Numbered from the stretch's first letter, positions 10,766 through 22,636 are shown. The stretch is DNA of 64,000 nucleotides from Bemisia tabaci (GCF_918797505.1 NC_092796.1:1178001-1242000); one strand, 5' to 3'. The notes: generated from the letters alone by a model not told the origin. A program made the numbers and translations.

Positions 10766-11020
10766 ATTGGACCAAGCAGAAAGGCAGAAAGGAACCAAGC
10801 CACATCATCTATTGCCAAAAACTGGGCATTTAACTTTTTACGAGAGAACGTTTGTGCGGATCTCTTTGAAAATTTTAAGGGCTTTACTTCGTAATAAGCA
10901 GAAAATTCACTGAAATTCGCACAAAAATCCACAAAACCGTTTTCATGTAAAAAATTTAAGTGCCCGATTTTTGGCAAAAGCTGATGTGGCTTGGTTCCTT
11001 TCTGCTTAACGCGGTCCAAT
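10766..11020 (+). mobile_element. Family J MITE, copy 1
   Basis: TIRs are TTGGACCAAGCAGAAAGG on the left and CTGCTTAACGCGGTCCAA on the right. They extend inward through AACCAAGCCACATCA and its complement TGATGTGGCTTGGTT. An 8-bp direct duplication, CAGAAAGG CAGAAAGG, disturbs the left TIR. The inner halves also pair imperfectly (GTTTGTGCGGAT against the complement of ATCCACAAAACCG). Copies 2 and 3 are at 17846-18106 and 19007-19241. The 134-codon minus frame at 10750-11154 reads through it. Confidence 0.8.
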
Positions 11021-12206
11021 TTTAGGGGATAACCCCTGACACTTTTTTTCCGTGTAGTTGCCTGCACAACACATGTTTCCCGAATGGTATTAACATATTT
11101 ACATCGATGAAAAATCCACTGTGCGCAAGATGAGGGGGGAAGGGGGGGGGGCATTTGGGCGCTGCAGGACGGCGCTGAGCGGCGATGCGCCCCGGCTCAG
11201 CCGCAGGCGCCCCAACTTCCGGTGAATTATTCACAACTTAAGCGGCGCGGTGCGGTGCGGCGGGAACCAAGATCTGAGCTTTTCCAACTTTTTATCGCGC
11301 CACTCATTGTTCGGCCGCTCGCTGGATCGCGGGGGCGGGGGCGGGGGCGGTCGGAATATTATGTGTCGTGTCTAAGGTGGATAACGGGCTTATCTCCTTG
11401 AATCATTAGCATTCGCCAAACCGGGACTACCCATCGGGAGGGGGTAAAAGAGCAACTTTTTAGGAGTTGCAGCCGGCTGGCTCAGCCACCTGGAGCAACC
11501 CCCCCCCCCTTTCCCCCCGACGCTTTACCGGAGATATTGAGTTTGGTAAATTACGAATTTGGAAGCACTTTCATTTTTCCCGCTGAGCGTCTATCCGAGA
11601 GAATATCCTGATTTTGCCGCAAAACATACACCAGAATGAACCTCATTTCTTCGAGATGGCATCCATTCAACTAATTTTTGTAGATGAATATCAGTACCTA
11701 ACTCGGCGCAAACTTACCGCATGAAGTGGCGTTGTGATTTTGTGGGGAAAAAAACAGAAACGTCCCTCTTACAGTACTCACAGTGACTAGCTTCGTTTGG
11801 CAGAAATACGTGTAATTATATATCTTGGCATAGGTAAACAAAGCTATTAAAACTAAGTACATTGATTTAATGTATTCACTTACAAGTTTTAATTCTTCTA
11901 AACTTAACTAAAAACGAGACAAATTTAGCTACAGCTCTGAAACGTTAAAGCGATGGATTATTTAATCAAATCATTCTTTCATCTACGATTTAAAACGGGT
12001 CGATCGTTACAATTTGTGACGTTTGTCTCATGTTTTCATTTCTGGCGATTAAGACATTCTTATAATATACGATTCAATTATTGAGATTAGATACTCTGAT
12101 CTCGTGCCATTAACTGGTAATACTCTCCCTACAAAGATAACCTGTAATGGAGTGCTACAACTGGCGCGGCGAGTCCCGTGCATCTCTCGCAAAAAGAGAA
12201 ATCGCC
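11021..12206. other. GC-rich then AT-rich non-coding stretch
   Basis: It holds G10 (11142-11151), a CpG-rich patch (11155-11350) ending in three GGGGGC units (11331-11348), and C11 (11499-11509). From 11530 on it is AT-rich without recognised repeats. No credible gene. Confidence 0.5.
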
Positions 12207-12341
12207 TTCAATTTTTGAATATGCAACACGCACATCCGTAGAACACGAATAGTTGCATCAAGGCGCTGCAGTCACCTCAATCTGCGGTCTTCTTAAAGCG
12301 GGAACTCCTCCAATTTTTGAATGTGCTACACGCACATCCAA
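12207..12341 (+). repeat. Direct repeat pair, ~32 bp, 101 bp apart
   Basis: CAATTTTTGAATATGCAACA plus CGCACATCC (about 12209-12237) recurs as CAATTTTTGAATGTGCTACA plus CGCACATCC (about 12310-12338), with two differences. The sequence between is unrelated. This is either a local duplication or two ends of a worn element. Confidence 0.6.
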
Positions 12342-13809
12342 GGTACTGAGCATATAAGCAAAACTCAAAAACTCGTAAATTTATATTAAAAATTATTGAG
12401 ATAAATATAGAAAAAAATCTGTGGAATTTATTTGTAAATTGTTTAAATACTTTTAAGCTTGGTACAAAATCTCGCGATTAATTTATCAGGTGTCAGTCAG
12501 TGGGGGTCATTCGCCAATTACTATATGATTTGTACTTAAAATAAACGAAATCTTCAGATTTTTCACCGGCTTGTCCCCGGACTGGCTACCCAGTTCACGG
12601 AATGGGCAAGAATCAGCCAATTCGCTGACCGAGCACCGGAGGCAACCTGTCCAAGGACGGGAAAAAAAGGTTTCGCTATTTCGCCAATGGGGTAAAACAA
12701 GTATACTCAAACCCGTGCACTTTCTTCATTGAATGTCTAATTATACTTTTGTTTTTACAGGGGCAAATCATCCCAATGAAAAGGCTTACAGTGTGATCAT
12801 AATTGGAGTGTCTACCTCTGCTGATTCTTAATTAGAGGCACGTTAAAAGTATCCTTTCGCTGTTGCTGTGTTTAAGGCTTTCCCTCCTCACTTCCCCTGA
12901 CCACTGATCGCGATGTAAATCTGATGGTCCTTCCAAAGGATAAGAGTTGTAACAACTTAAGATGCAACCTTTGGAACCTGTTGAACTGTCTGCATGCCTT
13001 CAGTCTGTATCGTGTGAACTAATGGTTTGCCGATCTGCGATAGGGTCACACCACAGTGTTGCAACATGGTATCCAAACATGCGTCAATTTACTATTGATT
13101 ATCGGGAGGACATCTGGATGTTCGGCAGCATCGGGCTGGAGATGCTGAGAAAGGAAGCTAAACATGGAAGGACTAATCAGGCGAATTGATGCTAATAAGC
13201 GCGATCAGACCCGGTGACGTCACTCAATTAGAGCGTGAGCCATCTGTCTTAGCCGGGCGAGATTCTATTATGCAGCCGCAGCGACGCCGGATGGAGCTCC
13301 CACCCTCCGCAAAACAAACGTAAGTGCGTTCACGTGCTAGCCCCGGAGCGCGTGAGGACTTGCGGTGAACGCGGTTTGTGCTGAAAGGCACTTACGGCCG
13401 TTTTCCGTGGGAAGGCAGGATATCGCACCGTCTCGACCACTTTCACCGCGCCAGGCGGCAACGGCGCAGTCGTTAACGACCAATTGCAGCCCGGGTCGTT
13501 CGCGTTATGAGTTTTATTTTTCAGTTTACTGCTTTCCGCCTTAATTTTGTGTCGCTCGACGCACGGGACAAGGGAGCGCTCTTAATTAGTGATTATGAGG
13601 CATCTTGGTTTTTCGATAGGGTTATTGGCTCTCGTGTGAGCCGAGTGGAGGGCTCCATCCGATCTGAAAGCCCTCGCCAATAAAAATAAAGCCACCGTTC
13701 CGAGATCGGGGATCGTTTATGAAGGTCATCAGTTGCGGTCGCCGGATTTGCAGCGTCTTGTGCGAAAATTTAATATGGCGTTCTATGAACGTAGCGGTGC
13801 GCCGCGCCG
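12342..13809. other. Non-coding stretch with CpG-rich, homeodomain-site-like patch
   Basis: AT-rich to about 12500, then mixed. From 13190 to 13790 CpG-rich sequence is interspersed with TGACGTCA (13215-13222), CTTAATTAG (13581-13589) and CAATAAAAATAAA. This mixture is typical of developmental enhancers in insects, but I cannot demonstrate function. A 75-codon frame at 12962-13189 shows no recognisable domain. Confidence 0.4.
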
Positions 13810-14040
13810 CACAGTGGATCGAGCCAATAGGGAAGGTCGGACATAATTTTGAAACTTTAAACGCTTATATCTCCGTTTATACAAAACTTTGAGGTTCTAA
13901 AAGTGGTTCCTATGGTTTCCTCGTTAAATTTTCTGCCGGAGTGCCCTTTGAAATGTAAAATGTGACGGAAAAACATCAGAATTTGCAGTTTTAGTAAAAA
14001 ATGTCAAGTCCGACCGCTCTAATTTACTCGATCCACTGTG
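13810..14040 (+). mobile_element. Family K MITE, copy 1
   Basis: TIRs are CACAGTGGATCGAG and CTCGATCCACTGTG. The interior word order (AGGTCGGACAT, TTGAAACTTTAAACGC, TACAAAACTTTGAGGT, TGTGACGGAAAAACATCA, ATGTCAAGTCCGACC) matches copy 2 at 31697-31928 almost throughout. AGGTCGGACAT and ATGTCAAGTCCGACC extend the mirrored ends. This copy lacks the 5-bp duplication seen in copies 2-4. Confidence 0.8.
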
Positions 14041-15000
14041 CACCCCCTGGCTGCGGCTGAGACTCAACTCCTCAGAGGATGCTTCGCGTTAACTAAGGGG
14101 CGCTTCCTGGGTTATATTTTGAAAATGTTGAGAGAGCGGGCTCATCTAGAGGTGTTCACCTCATCGTAGGCGCGAAAATCATCAATCATAAAAGAGTCTC
14201 TGAAAACTGCGAGGACATATTAAAAAAAAACTGTCTTAAATAAATATTGTATCGAAACAAATTTTGTAACGCCCGAAAATTTTCATAATGTTCTTCCTTG
14301 GCCCGGTAGTTAACTTTTTTTTCTTGGTTTCTTTTCCGAGTAAGTGAAGAAATCATTTCAGCAGGAGAAAGCGAGCAAAACAATTTTTTGGATATATTCC
14401 TAGATATTACAATTTTTTGTAGTTTTCGGCTACTCATAATGAAAGACACAGATACCTATTAAGCTTTTAGCCACGGCTAAAAGCTCAATACTTGTTTCTT
14501 TCCTTCCCAGATATTTTGACCTTTGAAAGTTTCGTCGAATTTCAATGGGTCTCATTGAACAAAAGAAAGTACAAATGTGGGTCAAACAAAAGCACACACT
14601 TGGCTGGTATTGCAGGGCAAAGAGAAAGACGGAAAACAACAGAGACGCAAAAAACGCAAACATCGATCGCACAGTGCGAAGGGCGGGGAAAGCGGTGAAT
14701 AAAATATTATTTTGGCCGCAATTAAGAGAGCCTGGAAGACATGAGAAAACAATTGAAAATGAACTGGTGCCTAGAGTTGCCGAACTTTAAATTGGACGTG
14801 TTAAGGCTAAAAGAAACGATATGAAAACAAATAAAATTGAAAGGTACCACGTTGCACGCAAACTGTATGCACATAGTTCCTTTTGATTCATTTCATTTTC
14901 ACATAGTTTCTTTAGCATGAATACATTCAAATAACAAATCACTAAATCGGTCGGCGCATTGCCAGAGGTAAATAGTCTCTACTTGCGTTCAAGTGAAAAC
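14041..15000. other. Non-coding stretch with an 11-bp perfect hairpin
   Basis: AGCTTTTAGCC (14462-14472) and GGCTAAAAGCT (14475-14485) form a perfect inverted repeat around a 2-nt centre. The rest is AT-rich. Overlapping frames of 68-87 codons on both strands at 14186-14790 are low-information and share no known motif. Confidence 0.5.
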
Positions 15001-15008
15001 CTGGTCAA

Positions 15009-15172
15009 CAATGGCGTGGCGTGTTTTGCGATACATCGATTATTGGACATTTAAACCTATGGTAAAGAATCGATTGTTGAAGTGTTCGCTGCGAACACCC
15101 TGATTATCGATCCTTTTCCATAGGTTTAAATGGCATAGCAATCGATATATCGCAAAGCACGCCACGCCACTG
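15009..15172 (+). mobile_element. Family I hAT-like MITE, copy 2, with 8-bp duplications
   Basis: It starts CAATGGCGTGGCGTGTTTTG and ends CACGCCACGCCACTG. Flanks are CTGGTCAA (15001-15008) and GTGGTCAA (15173-15180), an 8-bp duplication with one difference. The element is almost palindromic: GCGATACATCGATTATTGG faces CAATCGATATATCGC, and ACCTATGGTAAAGAATCGAT faces ATCGATCCTTTTCCATAGGT. This is the cleanest copy of the family. Confidence 0.85.
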
Positions 15173-15180
15173 GTGGTCAA

Positions 15181-16516
15181 ACATGTGCATAAACGCGAGC
15201 GTGTTAATTACATCGAAAGTGAGGGCAAAAAACAAACAACTTACGTAAATATTTGACCCGATTCCCTGTTAAATATCGCGTGTGAAATTTGCTATGCTTT
15301 TAATGCGCATTCACTAGGGTCGTTAAAGCTCACTTTTTCATTTAAGTTAGGAGAAGGAAAGGAGAAGGAGAGTTGAAGACCCTAGATTGGTTTATAACGA
15401 TGCAGATAGTTATTTCTCTTCCCAAATTAAGTATTTTTTGTTTTCCCGAAATTTTCAAAGATATGGACTGCAACATAGGAGTTCAAAATCACCTATGTTT
15501 TGCCGAATCATGTGAACTGGTTTTTTCTTTTTTTAAAACCCTTTTTCGCAGATTTTTTACAAAGAGACCATCAAATACAGAAAATAAAAATATTCTCTGA
15601 GAAGAAACTTTTATATTCTTATTCTAGTCCTCCCTTTTTTCTTATTCTCTATCTTATTTCCGCTCCGTCTCTTTCTTTCCCCTCTTTATCTCCTCCTTCT
15701 CCCTCCTTTTCTCCTACTGCAATTCCTGATATGTCAACAACTGACTTATGTCGGCGTTTTTAAGCTGCGGAACCGATATGATTTTTCGGAAACCTGCGCG
15801 AGTGAAGGTCTGGTCTAAAGGACCCGAGTCTATTAGGGAAAAGTTAAATAATTTACTTATCTTTGCAACATGAGCTGCAATGTACATGGAGATGCTGCTA
15901 CAAGGCAACCATGTATGCAGGCAAGTTGCGCTTTTGTTTAACGATATGCCTCGCATGACGGTTTCATGAAATTGAGTTTTGAGGCATCCGAGCTTATGAA
16001 AGCAGCCTTTTGTTGGGCTTAATAGGGTTGCAAGATTCAGGAGAAAAATAAGATAGCCATAATACTCAACCCCGTATTATACGTAACGCAATTTTCCCCA
16101 TTTTGGGAGACCTCCTTCTCCGCCGTTATGCATTATGAGCCTCTATTGGGGTAAATAATGAAGACAAAAGCCTTATCTGCATATTGTGCCGAATATGATC
16201 GGTAAAACATGAGCCAATATTTCGTCGACTTTCAAAATACGGAGGAAGAGGAGGTGACGATCAGTGATTGCCTAGATCGTCAAAACTGGTCTGATAATTT
16301 TCCTAACTTGGATTAGAAACTGCGCAGAATTAAAAAGGACTAAGGACTTACGGCTTACGAATTTTGCTCCAAAAAACTGACGCGCGCAACACTTCTGCAT
16401 GAGAAATATCTGTCAAACTCACCTGAAAACAGAAATACAAAGGAAGTTAGAAAAAGATGCAACTTTTTTTTCTTTTGGCATGATCTCTCATTAAAATGTT
16501 TCTCAGAAAAACTTTA
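15181..16516. other. Non-coding stretch with polypyrimidine patch
   Basis: A C/T-rich patch (about 15627-15720) makes up most of an 87-codon frame (15500-15763), which is therefore low-complexity. The remainder is mixed or AT-rich. No repeat shared with other regions was seen. Confidence 0.5.
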
Positions 16517-16570
16517 ATACAAGAGGTCTCTTGAAGAATACAATTGAATTTTGATACAAGAGGTCTCTAT
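16517..16570 (+). repeat. Short direct repeat, 17 bp, 36 bp apart
   Basis: ATACAAGAGGTCTCT occurs at about 16518 and again at about 16554, separated by a T/A-rich spacer. This looks like a local duplication. Confidence 0.6.
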
Positions 16571-17845
16571 AGAAACTGTAAAACAAGATGAAACAATGGA
16601 AGTTTCGATGAGAAGGAAACATTTCGAGGTTCCCTAGCAAAATTCTTTGGCTTTTCGTTATTCTTCCGTACTAAATAAATGCTTATGTTTGGGGGAAATT
16701 CCTTATCTTGAGCAGGTTTTCCCCGACTTTCCAAAAACTTGTCAATTTTATTTCTGACCATCTAGCCTATCTTAAAAATAAGGTAAAACATTGCTGGATA
16801 GCCCTCATATCCCTTCATATTCATCCCATTTCCTCTGAACGTTCAGTCACAAAATGCCGATGAGCTCTCTTAAATCCGACAGAAATGTTGTCCCTGGGAT
16901 TCTTCGTGAAAATGTCTAAATGGGAGTGAAGGAATTTTTCCCGTCTTCTTTTTTTCCCTTTTCCTTCATCACTTTTTTATTTCATCTCAAAGAAAGAGGA
17001 GTACCCGGTTCATCGCAAAAGCTGAGATTTCCCTCGGTGAAAGTCACGTGAGGCATCCGATAATTAATTCGAAGGAAATCACGTCAGATCAGAAGCGATC
17101 GGCTCGCTCGAGCTTCCTCATTTCCCGCCAGGAATGCGCTTCGACAAGACTTGATCCTCACCTCGTCGGGCAAAAACCGCGTAGCTGCGTAGTTTCCCGG
17201 CCGGACATACGCGGTTTCCGCCCGGATTTTCCGAATGCCACCGTCTTATCGAGCGGTGAGGACGCGTCGACGTTGAACGCGCCAGAACAATGAACGAAAA
17301 AACTAAACGAATGAAATAAAAATCAGCCTGAATTCAGTTTTAAACAACGGCGGCTATTGTTCGGGGCGTTGATTAAAAACTCCGAACATCCCTTTAATGA
17401 AGTCGGGGACTCTCCCGCCCCGGCGTCGGCTGGAGGGGGGCGCGGAGAGGGGCGTCCCTTCCTCCTCCCGGTTTTTCAATTCAGCCGCTCTAATTTCTCC
17501 CGGACGAGACTGGATAATTTAGATCGAGTTCCGCGGTGAGCGACTACAGGGCTCTGCAGACGCCGAGTTTTTTTGTCCCCAGAAAAGGACCGACCGACTC
17601 CGGGAACGGGTCAACGAGCCTTAAAATCTGTCCTATTTAAAAATCTGCAAAGCCGATTTTGGCCGATTAACATCAAAGCAGAGTGGCGAGAACTTTTCTT
17701 GATGCCGATGAGAGGAAAGTTTCCACGGCTTGCTTACACTGTCCGGATTTCGTCCGGAATTTCTCTCCGGATTTTTGCCCCTGGAAAACTTAAGTGAACA
17801 GGAGATGGAGTGAAATCCGCTACGCGAGAGCAGAGTACAACTTCA
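16571..17845. other. Non-coding stretch with CpG-rich patch 17090-17540
   Basis: AT-rich to about 17040, then CpG-rich with TAATTAATTCG at its left edge (17060-17070) and GCGGCGGC-type words further in. Frames of 60-81 codons (17048-17293, 17357-17539, 17573-17797) lack any recognisable motif. It may be regulatory, but I see no direct proof. Confidence 0.4.
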
Positions 17846-18106
17846 CTATTGGACCGCTTTAAGCAGAAAGGAACCAAGCCACATCAGCTATTGCCAAATT
17901 TAACCGGGGTATTTCATTTTTATAAGAGAACGTTTGTGCAGATTCCATTGAAAATTTTAAAAAAATTGCCTCGTACTGTACAGAAAATTCACTGAAATTT
18001 GCTTAAAAATCCGCACAAACGTTTCGCGTAAAAAATTAAATTGCCCAATTAAATTTGTCAATAGCTGATGTGGCTTGGTTCCTTTCTGCTAAACGCGGTC
18101 CTATTA
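17846..18106 (+). mobile_element. Family J MITE, copy 2
   Basis: Left TIR TTGGACCGCTTTAAGCAGAA, continuing GGAACCAAGCCACATCAGCT. Right TIR AGCTGATGTGGCTTGGTTCC, continuing TTTCTGCTAAACGCGGTCC. This gives about 40 bp of near-perfect inversion. The inner halves pair through AGAACGTTTGTGCAGAT and ATCCGCACAAACGTTT. It is the best-preserved copy of the family. Confidence 0.85.
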
Positions 18107-19006
18107 TACCGCGACCGGGGTTGCAGAAAACAAGCAAGCCTTTCGGACAGTTTTGCGTCCTGATTTTTTTAATACGTGTTTCTCAACGTGTGCTTTTGAC
18201 TTTTTTGCAGAATGAGTACACTTTTTTGGAAAATTTTTGCTAAGATTGGTACTAATTCCTCCTCCAAAGAACTTCCTGCAGCCCTGACCTTGACCACAAT
18301 TCCTGTGTGCAACAGTGACCCCCCCCCCCCCTACTACCCCTAGGCGGAGATCCGGCTCTGAGAGCGTTCCTGATAGGAGCAAATTCAATTGCCGCTCGAG
18401 CAAATGAGGCTGCTTTTTAAAGTTCCCCGGAGCTGTATTTAGAGTCAAAGCGATAGCATTATTGAAAAATGGGCGAGAGCTCTCGGGCGCAGGCTGGAAC
18501 TTTAAATCATCGCCCCGAGAGGGAGGGCGGGGGGGGGGGAGCATAATTTTACCTCCGGAAGTAAGCAAGTTAGCAGGTTCTTAGCCCCGCGTCTTCCGGC
18601 CGCCGCGTTTTTCGCCGCATAAATCGATAAGTACATAAAAGTTGTCGGGCGCGGAAAGTTTGGACAAATATAGAGGACACAAACAAATAGACGGGGAGGA
18701 AAGGTTGAGCGCGACGCAAAGCAGTCGGCGCCCCCCGCGAGGTCCCCCCCCCTCCCCCGCCATGCCGGCGGGTGCATGCTTCCTGCTTTTTTAAAGTTGC
18801 GGTGATCGTCCTTGCTATTGGCGCTCGGTCAGTCTTTGTCGCTCGCGCGAGTAAAATGGAGCATGAAAAGACGAACAGGGCCACTGCACTCGCTCCCACG
18901 CGGCGGCGGGGCTGTCAGATTCATCGCTGGAATTCCGCGCACTCGGAAAAGTCATTTCCTTTACACTCTCCAAATGTTTAGGGTGCATTTCACTCCGGAG
19001 ACTACT
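18107..19006. other. CpG-rich stretch with C13 and G11 runs
   Basis: Homopolymers lie at 18319-18331 (C13) and 18529-18539 (G11), with CpG-rich sequence between and after. Overlapping frames of up to 154 codons on both strands (18104-18568, 18570-18899 and others) cross the homopolymers and look compositional. Confidence 0.5.
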
Positions 19007-19241
19007 TGAACCGCGTTAAGCAGAAATGAATCAAGCCGCATCATTCATTGCCAAATTTATTTGGACACTTTAATTTTGTTTTTGCAAATTGCAGTGAATT
19101 TCCTAGTACATTATGAAGCAAAGTCCTTAAAATTTTCGAAAAAATCCGCACAAATGTTCTCTTGTGAAGAATCAAATTACTCGGTAAAATTTGGCAATAG
19201 CTGATGTGACTTGGTTCTTTTCTACTAAACGCGGTTTATTT
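19007..19241 (+). mobile_element. Family J MITE, copy 3 (diverged)
   Basis: Left end TGAACCGCGTTAAGCAGAAA, continuing TGAATCAAGCCGCATCA. Right end AGCTGATGTGACTTGGTTC, continuing TTTTCTACTAAACGCGGTTT. The interior shares AAAATCCGCACAAATGTTCT with copies 1 and 2. It lies about 900 bp from copy 2 in the same orientation. Confidence 0.75.
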
Positions 19242-20476
19242 TACCCCCGGCAACCCTGAGTGATATAAATGAGGGGTGAAATCCGTTCTGTGTAAGAGCG
19301 TGGTCAATGCCGCAAAAAGAGTTGATTCCGCTCTGAAAGAGCCAAGTTCAAAACGGGTAGATTCTTCTCAGCACTAACGTCACTCGGGGTTTCTGTCCCC
19401 GCCATAGGCTCTGGATTGGAACGCACTGCGCATTTCACTTCGAGATTTTGAAAAGTGGTGGAACTGAAGCATAGTCTGCATAGTGTCTAGATGACTGATT
19501 TTTTTCCGATTTCTGATGTTTTCCACATTTTCCCTGATTTTCAAGAGCCAACTCAGCAAAGAGCAACACTGAGAGAAAACAAAAATGATAAAAATATTAT
19601 GGCAACATTTGAGGTATTTTTCGGTAACAGGGCTTAGGAGATTTCCAATGCTGCTAAGATCGTGCAACGTAGTTCTCTAGTTATTAGTAACTTATCCAAC
19701 AGTTCCGTCATGCATTTTTCTCTAAATCTGCTCCGATTTGTTCCTTACTATTGTGAGAAAGTAAGTCGACTGTGAATGAATTTCATCTACCGCAAACGCT
19801 ATACTGCCCAATCTTAGCGGAATTGCAAGCCTCATACGCCCTTTTACCAAAAAAGTCCTCAATTCAGAAACCTACGGGAATTTTAAGTTTTTGCTTCGCA
19901 ACCAGTTCTGGCGTAGTTTCGAGTTTATGAAGTTGATTATGCTTGGGACACTCCTCCATTTTTGAAAGGGGGGGAGGAGGAGGGAGGAAAATTGCGAGGC
20001 AAACTGGTCTTTGTTTTGCCGTGTTCTACTTTTTTAACGAAGTAGAGGAGGAACTTCAACGAGGCGGCAACCTGCGAGCAGTTAGTTTGTAGTTTGATCC
20101 GGCCCTGCGTTTGAAGTCGAGTTCCGGCGTCGCGCGCCGCCACTCCAGTGCATTTTCCGCCCCTATATTTCTTGGCTTTATCGCCCAACTTTTTTATTTA
20201 TTCCACCCTCCTCCCTCCCACGTCGTCCGATCCGGTCCGAATTTTTTAATCTTTATGTTTTCGCCCTTACTTATTAATTTATTTACTCATGACGCGCCAG
20301 ATTATTTTCGTCACGTTTCCCCGACGTCGGTGGTGCCACTGTGCGGCCGAAAACATCCAACTCGCATTTCTAGCGTCGTCCGTTTGAGTGTGCGGAATGC
20401 TGAATCCCCATCTTGCTTTCGTGTATTGACATCTTCAAGATTGCCAAAGAAATCGGAAGATGAAATTCCCTGACAT
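19242..20476. other. Non-coding stretch, nothing recognised
   Basis: Mixed composition with a G/A-rich patch at about 19966-19990. A 120-codon frame (20111-20473) has no recognisable domain and ends in the tandem repeat that follows. Confidence 0.5.
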
Positions 20477-20556
20477 TTCCCTGACACATTTGAGTAAAAT
20501 TCCTTGACATATTTGAGTAAAATTCCCTGACACATTTGAGTAAAATTCTTTGACAG
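20477..20556 (+). repeat. Tandem repeat, 23-bp unit, about 3.4 copies
   Basis: TTCCCTGACACATTTGAGTA AAA is repeated three times in a row (20477-20545, unit 2 with two changes), followed by a partial fourth unit. The core TTCCCTGA recurs irregularly to about 20760. Short minus-strand frames with repeating Tyr-Ser-Asn residues are readings of this array. Confidence 0.85.
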
Positions 20557-21548
20557 TTGAAGATATGCCAGATGGTTAAAATGACATAATTTGAAATAGT
20601 TGTCGGGCAAAATTTGTTGTTCAAAACGTCAAACCCATTCTTTAAAGCAAATAAAGGCGAATAAACCATTTTTCCCTGACACTTTCATCATTTTCCCTAA
20701 CATTTCCAGGAATTTCCTGACTTTTTGAAATTCCCTGAATTTCTCGGTATTCCTGGACAAAATGCAATTTCGCTGGAGAATTTACCAAAACAGCTCTTGA
20801 AAATACTCAAATATATGTGGATGTCGGTTACTGCATCTTGCATTAACCATGCTCATACTGTCCATCGACAAATATCTGATCAACGCTCTTGGTGCGTGTA
20901 CTGTTCCCAGAGGCTCCAGAAACGTTCTGTAGCTGGATATGGAATTCGCTTAAAGTTGGAATAAAACTGCCGAGAAAAAAAAATCCAGGCGAAGACAGAG
21001 TATCGAAGCGGAGCAGGGGAAATTTACGTCGTGGAAGTGTGAAAGAATGGAAAAGACGCCCTCTCGTAATGGTCGTCGGCGTGGCGACGACAGAGGAAGC
21101 GGAGCGGGTTGCAGGTGGCGGAGGATAGGCGCAGACAAGCTGCAAACATGAATCAAAGTCGGACTGATTCAATTACGATGATCGGGCCGGGGGCTGCGGG
21201 GGTGACGGGCGGCGGGGGCGGGGAAGTGGGTGTCCCGAAGTTTAATGAAACGATTCTTCTTTCCTCGATCAGCGCGCGGGTTAAGGCGGGACGGGGACCC
21301 GGGCTCCCGGCGAAAAGAAGGTCAACAGTTTTCCGCGCCGGCACCGCAACGCGCCGACGAATCAACAGGCAACGGGCCCCGCCACCGTTGTCAAACGGCC
21401 CATGACGAGCTACGAGACACTAGTGACGAGCAGAGATTGAAAATTTCATCACATTTACTCGCCTGAAATTTCACGAATTTTTTGAAACTTTCGGGGATGC
21501 ATTCAGGAGGCTAAAAGACGCCTAGAAATTGAGCGCTTATACTTCCTG
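20557..21548. other. Non-coding stretch, TTCCCTGA echoes then CpG-rich
   Basis: Words related to TTCCCTGA continue to 20760. From about 21060 to 21400 the sequence is CpG-rich. Frames of up to 109 codons on both strands there (20843-21172, 21109-21405) contain Pro/Gly/Arg runs from GC-rich simple sequence. Confidence 0.45.
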
Positions 21549-22103
21549 AGCACATCAAATCGTCTGATTTTTCCGCTTTTTTGGCTTTAACTTACGGTAG
21601 ACACGGTTGATAAAAGCACAAAGATTACAACGAAAGTCCCTCGTCTGTCAGACATCACGCTTAACAAAAATGGGTGATACGACTATATCAACTCCGGAGC
21701 CGCTCAAATTGCGTCCATCGAGTTGAAGGCGAACTTGATTTCTCTTTCCCGATTAGTCATTCAGATACAAGCGCGAGCAAGGGGCCACATTCTAACTTTT
21801 GCAACTTACCTTAATGTCACTATCAACATTATTTTCAAAGGGAAGAATCGAGTTAAAGTTACAGCACGTTTCACTGAGATGGTAATTAAAAACACGAAGT
21901 TTACAACGAAAGTCACTCGTCCTCCGGACATCACGCTAAACTAAAATGCATGATGGGTGCAAGTATTTCAACTCATGAGACGCTCAAATTGCATCCAGTG
22001 ATCCATGACCGATTTTCCTAGTGTTTTCCTTGTTTTTCCGGAGGACATCAAACTTTCTGATAACTTCCGGTTTTCCCGGATTCAACTGACGGTAGACATC
22101 CTT
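21549..22103 (+). repeat. Rearranged local duplication (blocks A-B ... B'-A')
   Basis: Block B (about 21612-21722, with ACAACGAAAGTCCCTCGTC, GACATCACGCT and CGCTCAAATTGCGTCCA) recurs 276 bp later as B' (about 21888-22000). Block A (21549-21606, ending ACGGTAGACAC) recurs as A' (22044-22103, ending ACGGTAGACAT) but on the other side of B'. All blocks keep the same orientation, so the order is A B B' A'. Simple tandem duplication does not explain this. Confidence 0.65.
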
Positions 22104-22108
22104 TAAAC

Positions 22109-22282
22109 ACGGAAAAAATGATTTTTCTGATTTAACAATTTGTAGTTAAAAAAAGTTTATGCCAATTCAATCAGCCCCGTGGTTAAATTAGCTTTCCACT
22201 ATTGTAAAATGTACATTTGAAATATGTCTGACAATTTTTTTAACGATTTAATTGTTAAATCAGCAATCCATTTCTTTCCATG
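22109..22282 (+). mobile_element. Family B MITE, copy 2
   Basis: TIRs: ACGGAAAAAATGATTTTTCT then GATTTAACAATT on the left, and AATTGTTAAATCAGCAATCC then ATTTCTTTCCA on the right. The interior holds CCCCGTGGTTAAATTAGCTT and AAATGTACATTTGAAATA, shared with copy 1 at 4141-4290 in reverse. The interior is AT-rich. It begins right after block A' of the neighbouring duplication. Confidence 0.75.
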
Positions 22283-22632
22283 TATGTCTTCTTCATCCTT
22301 GATGCCTGCCAAACATGATCAAATCCGTGTGAACATTACGGTCCTCGGCACGGATAGCTCCACACATCCGGCCTAATAATGACTGGGCTTCACCGGCGGC
22401 GCGGGATGCTGCGAAGAGCGTTGCTGTAGATCCGAGTTTAATTAGCGCACGAGCCCAAGGAATGAGTTTTCGATTCGGGATCGCTGCTCGCTGCATCGCT
22501 TTCCGCTCCTCCGCGCGCGTGTGCATTCGCGCCTCGCGCTCTTGTCACGTCCGGGATCCATCGATCGCCACCGCCGAAACGCGCCGCGACGCCGCCCGCC
22601 CGCCTGCCGTCGCGACGCTTCCACCCATTGCT
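22283..22632. other. CpG-rich patch
   Basis: CpG-rich sequence from about 22340 to 22625 with GCGCGCGTGTGCATTCGCG-type words. Overlapping frames on both strands (60-77 codons) are compositional. No repeat recognised. Confidence 0.45.
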
Positions 22633-22636
22633 CATA

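Noticed and set aside
18104..18568. 154-codon minus frame
   Set aside because: Covers the C13 run and CpG-rich sequence; Pro/Gly-rich and unlike any family I know.
20477..20556. CRISPR-like array
   Set aside because: Units follow one another directly without spacers; it is a simple 23-bp tandem repeat in a eukaryotic context.
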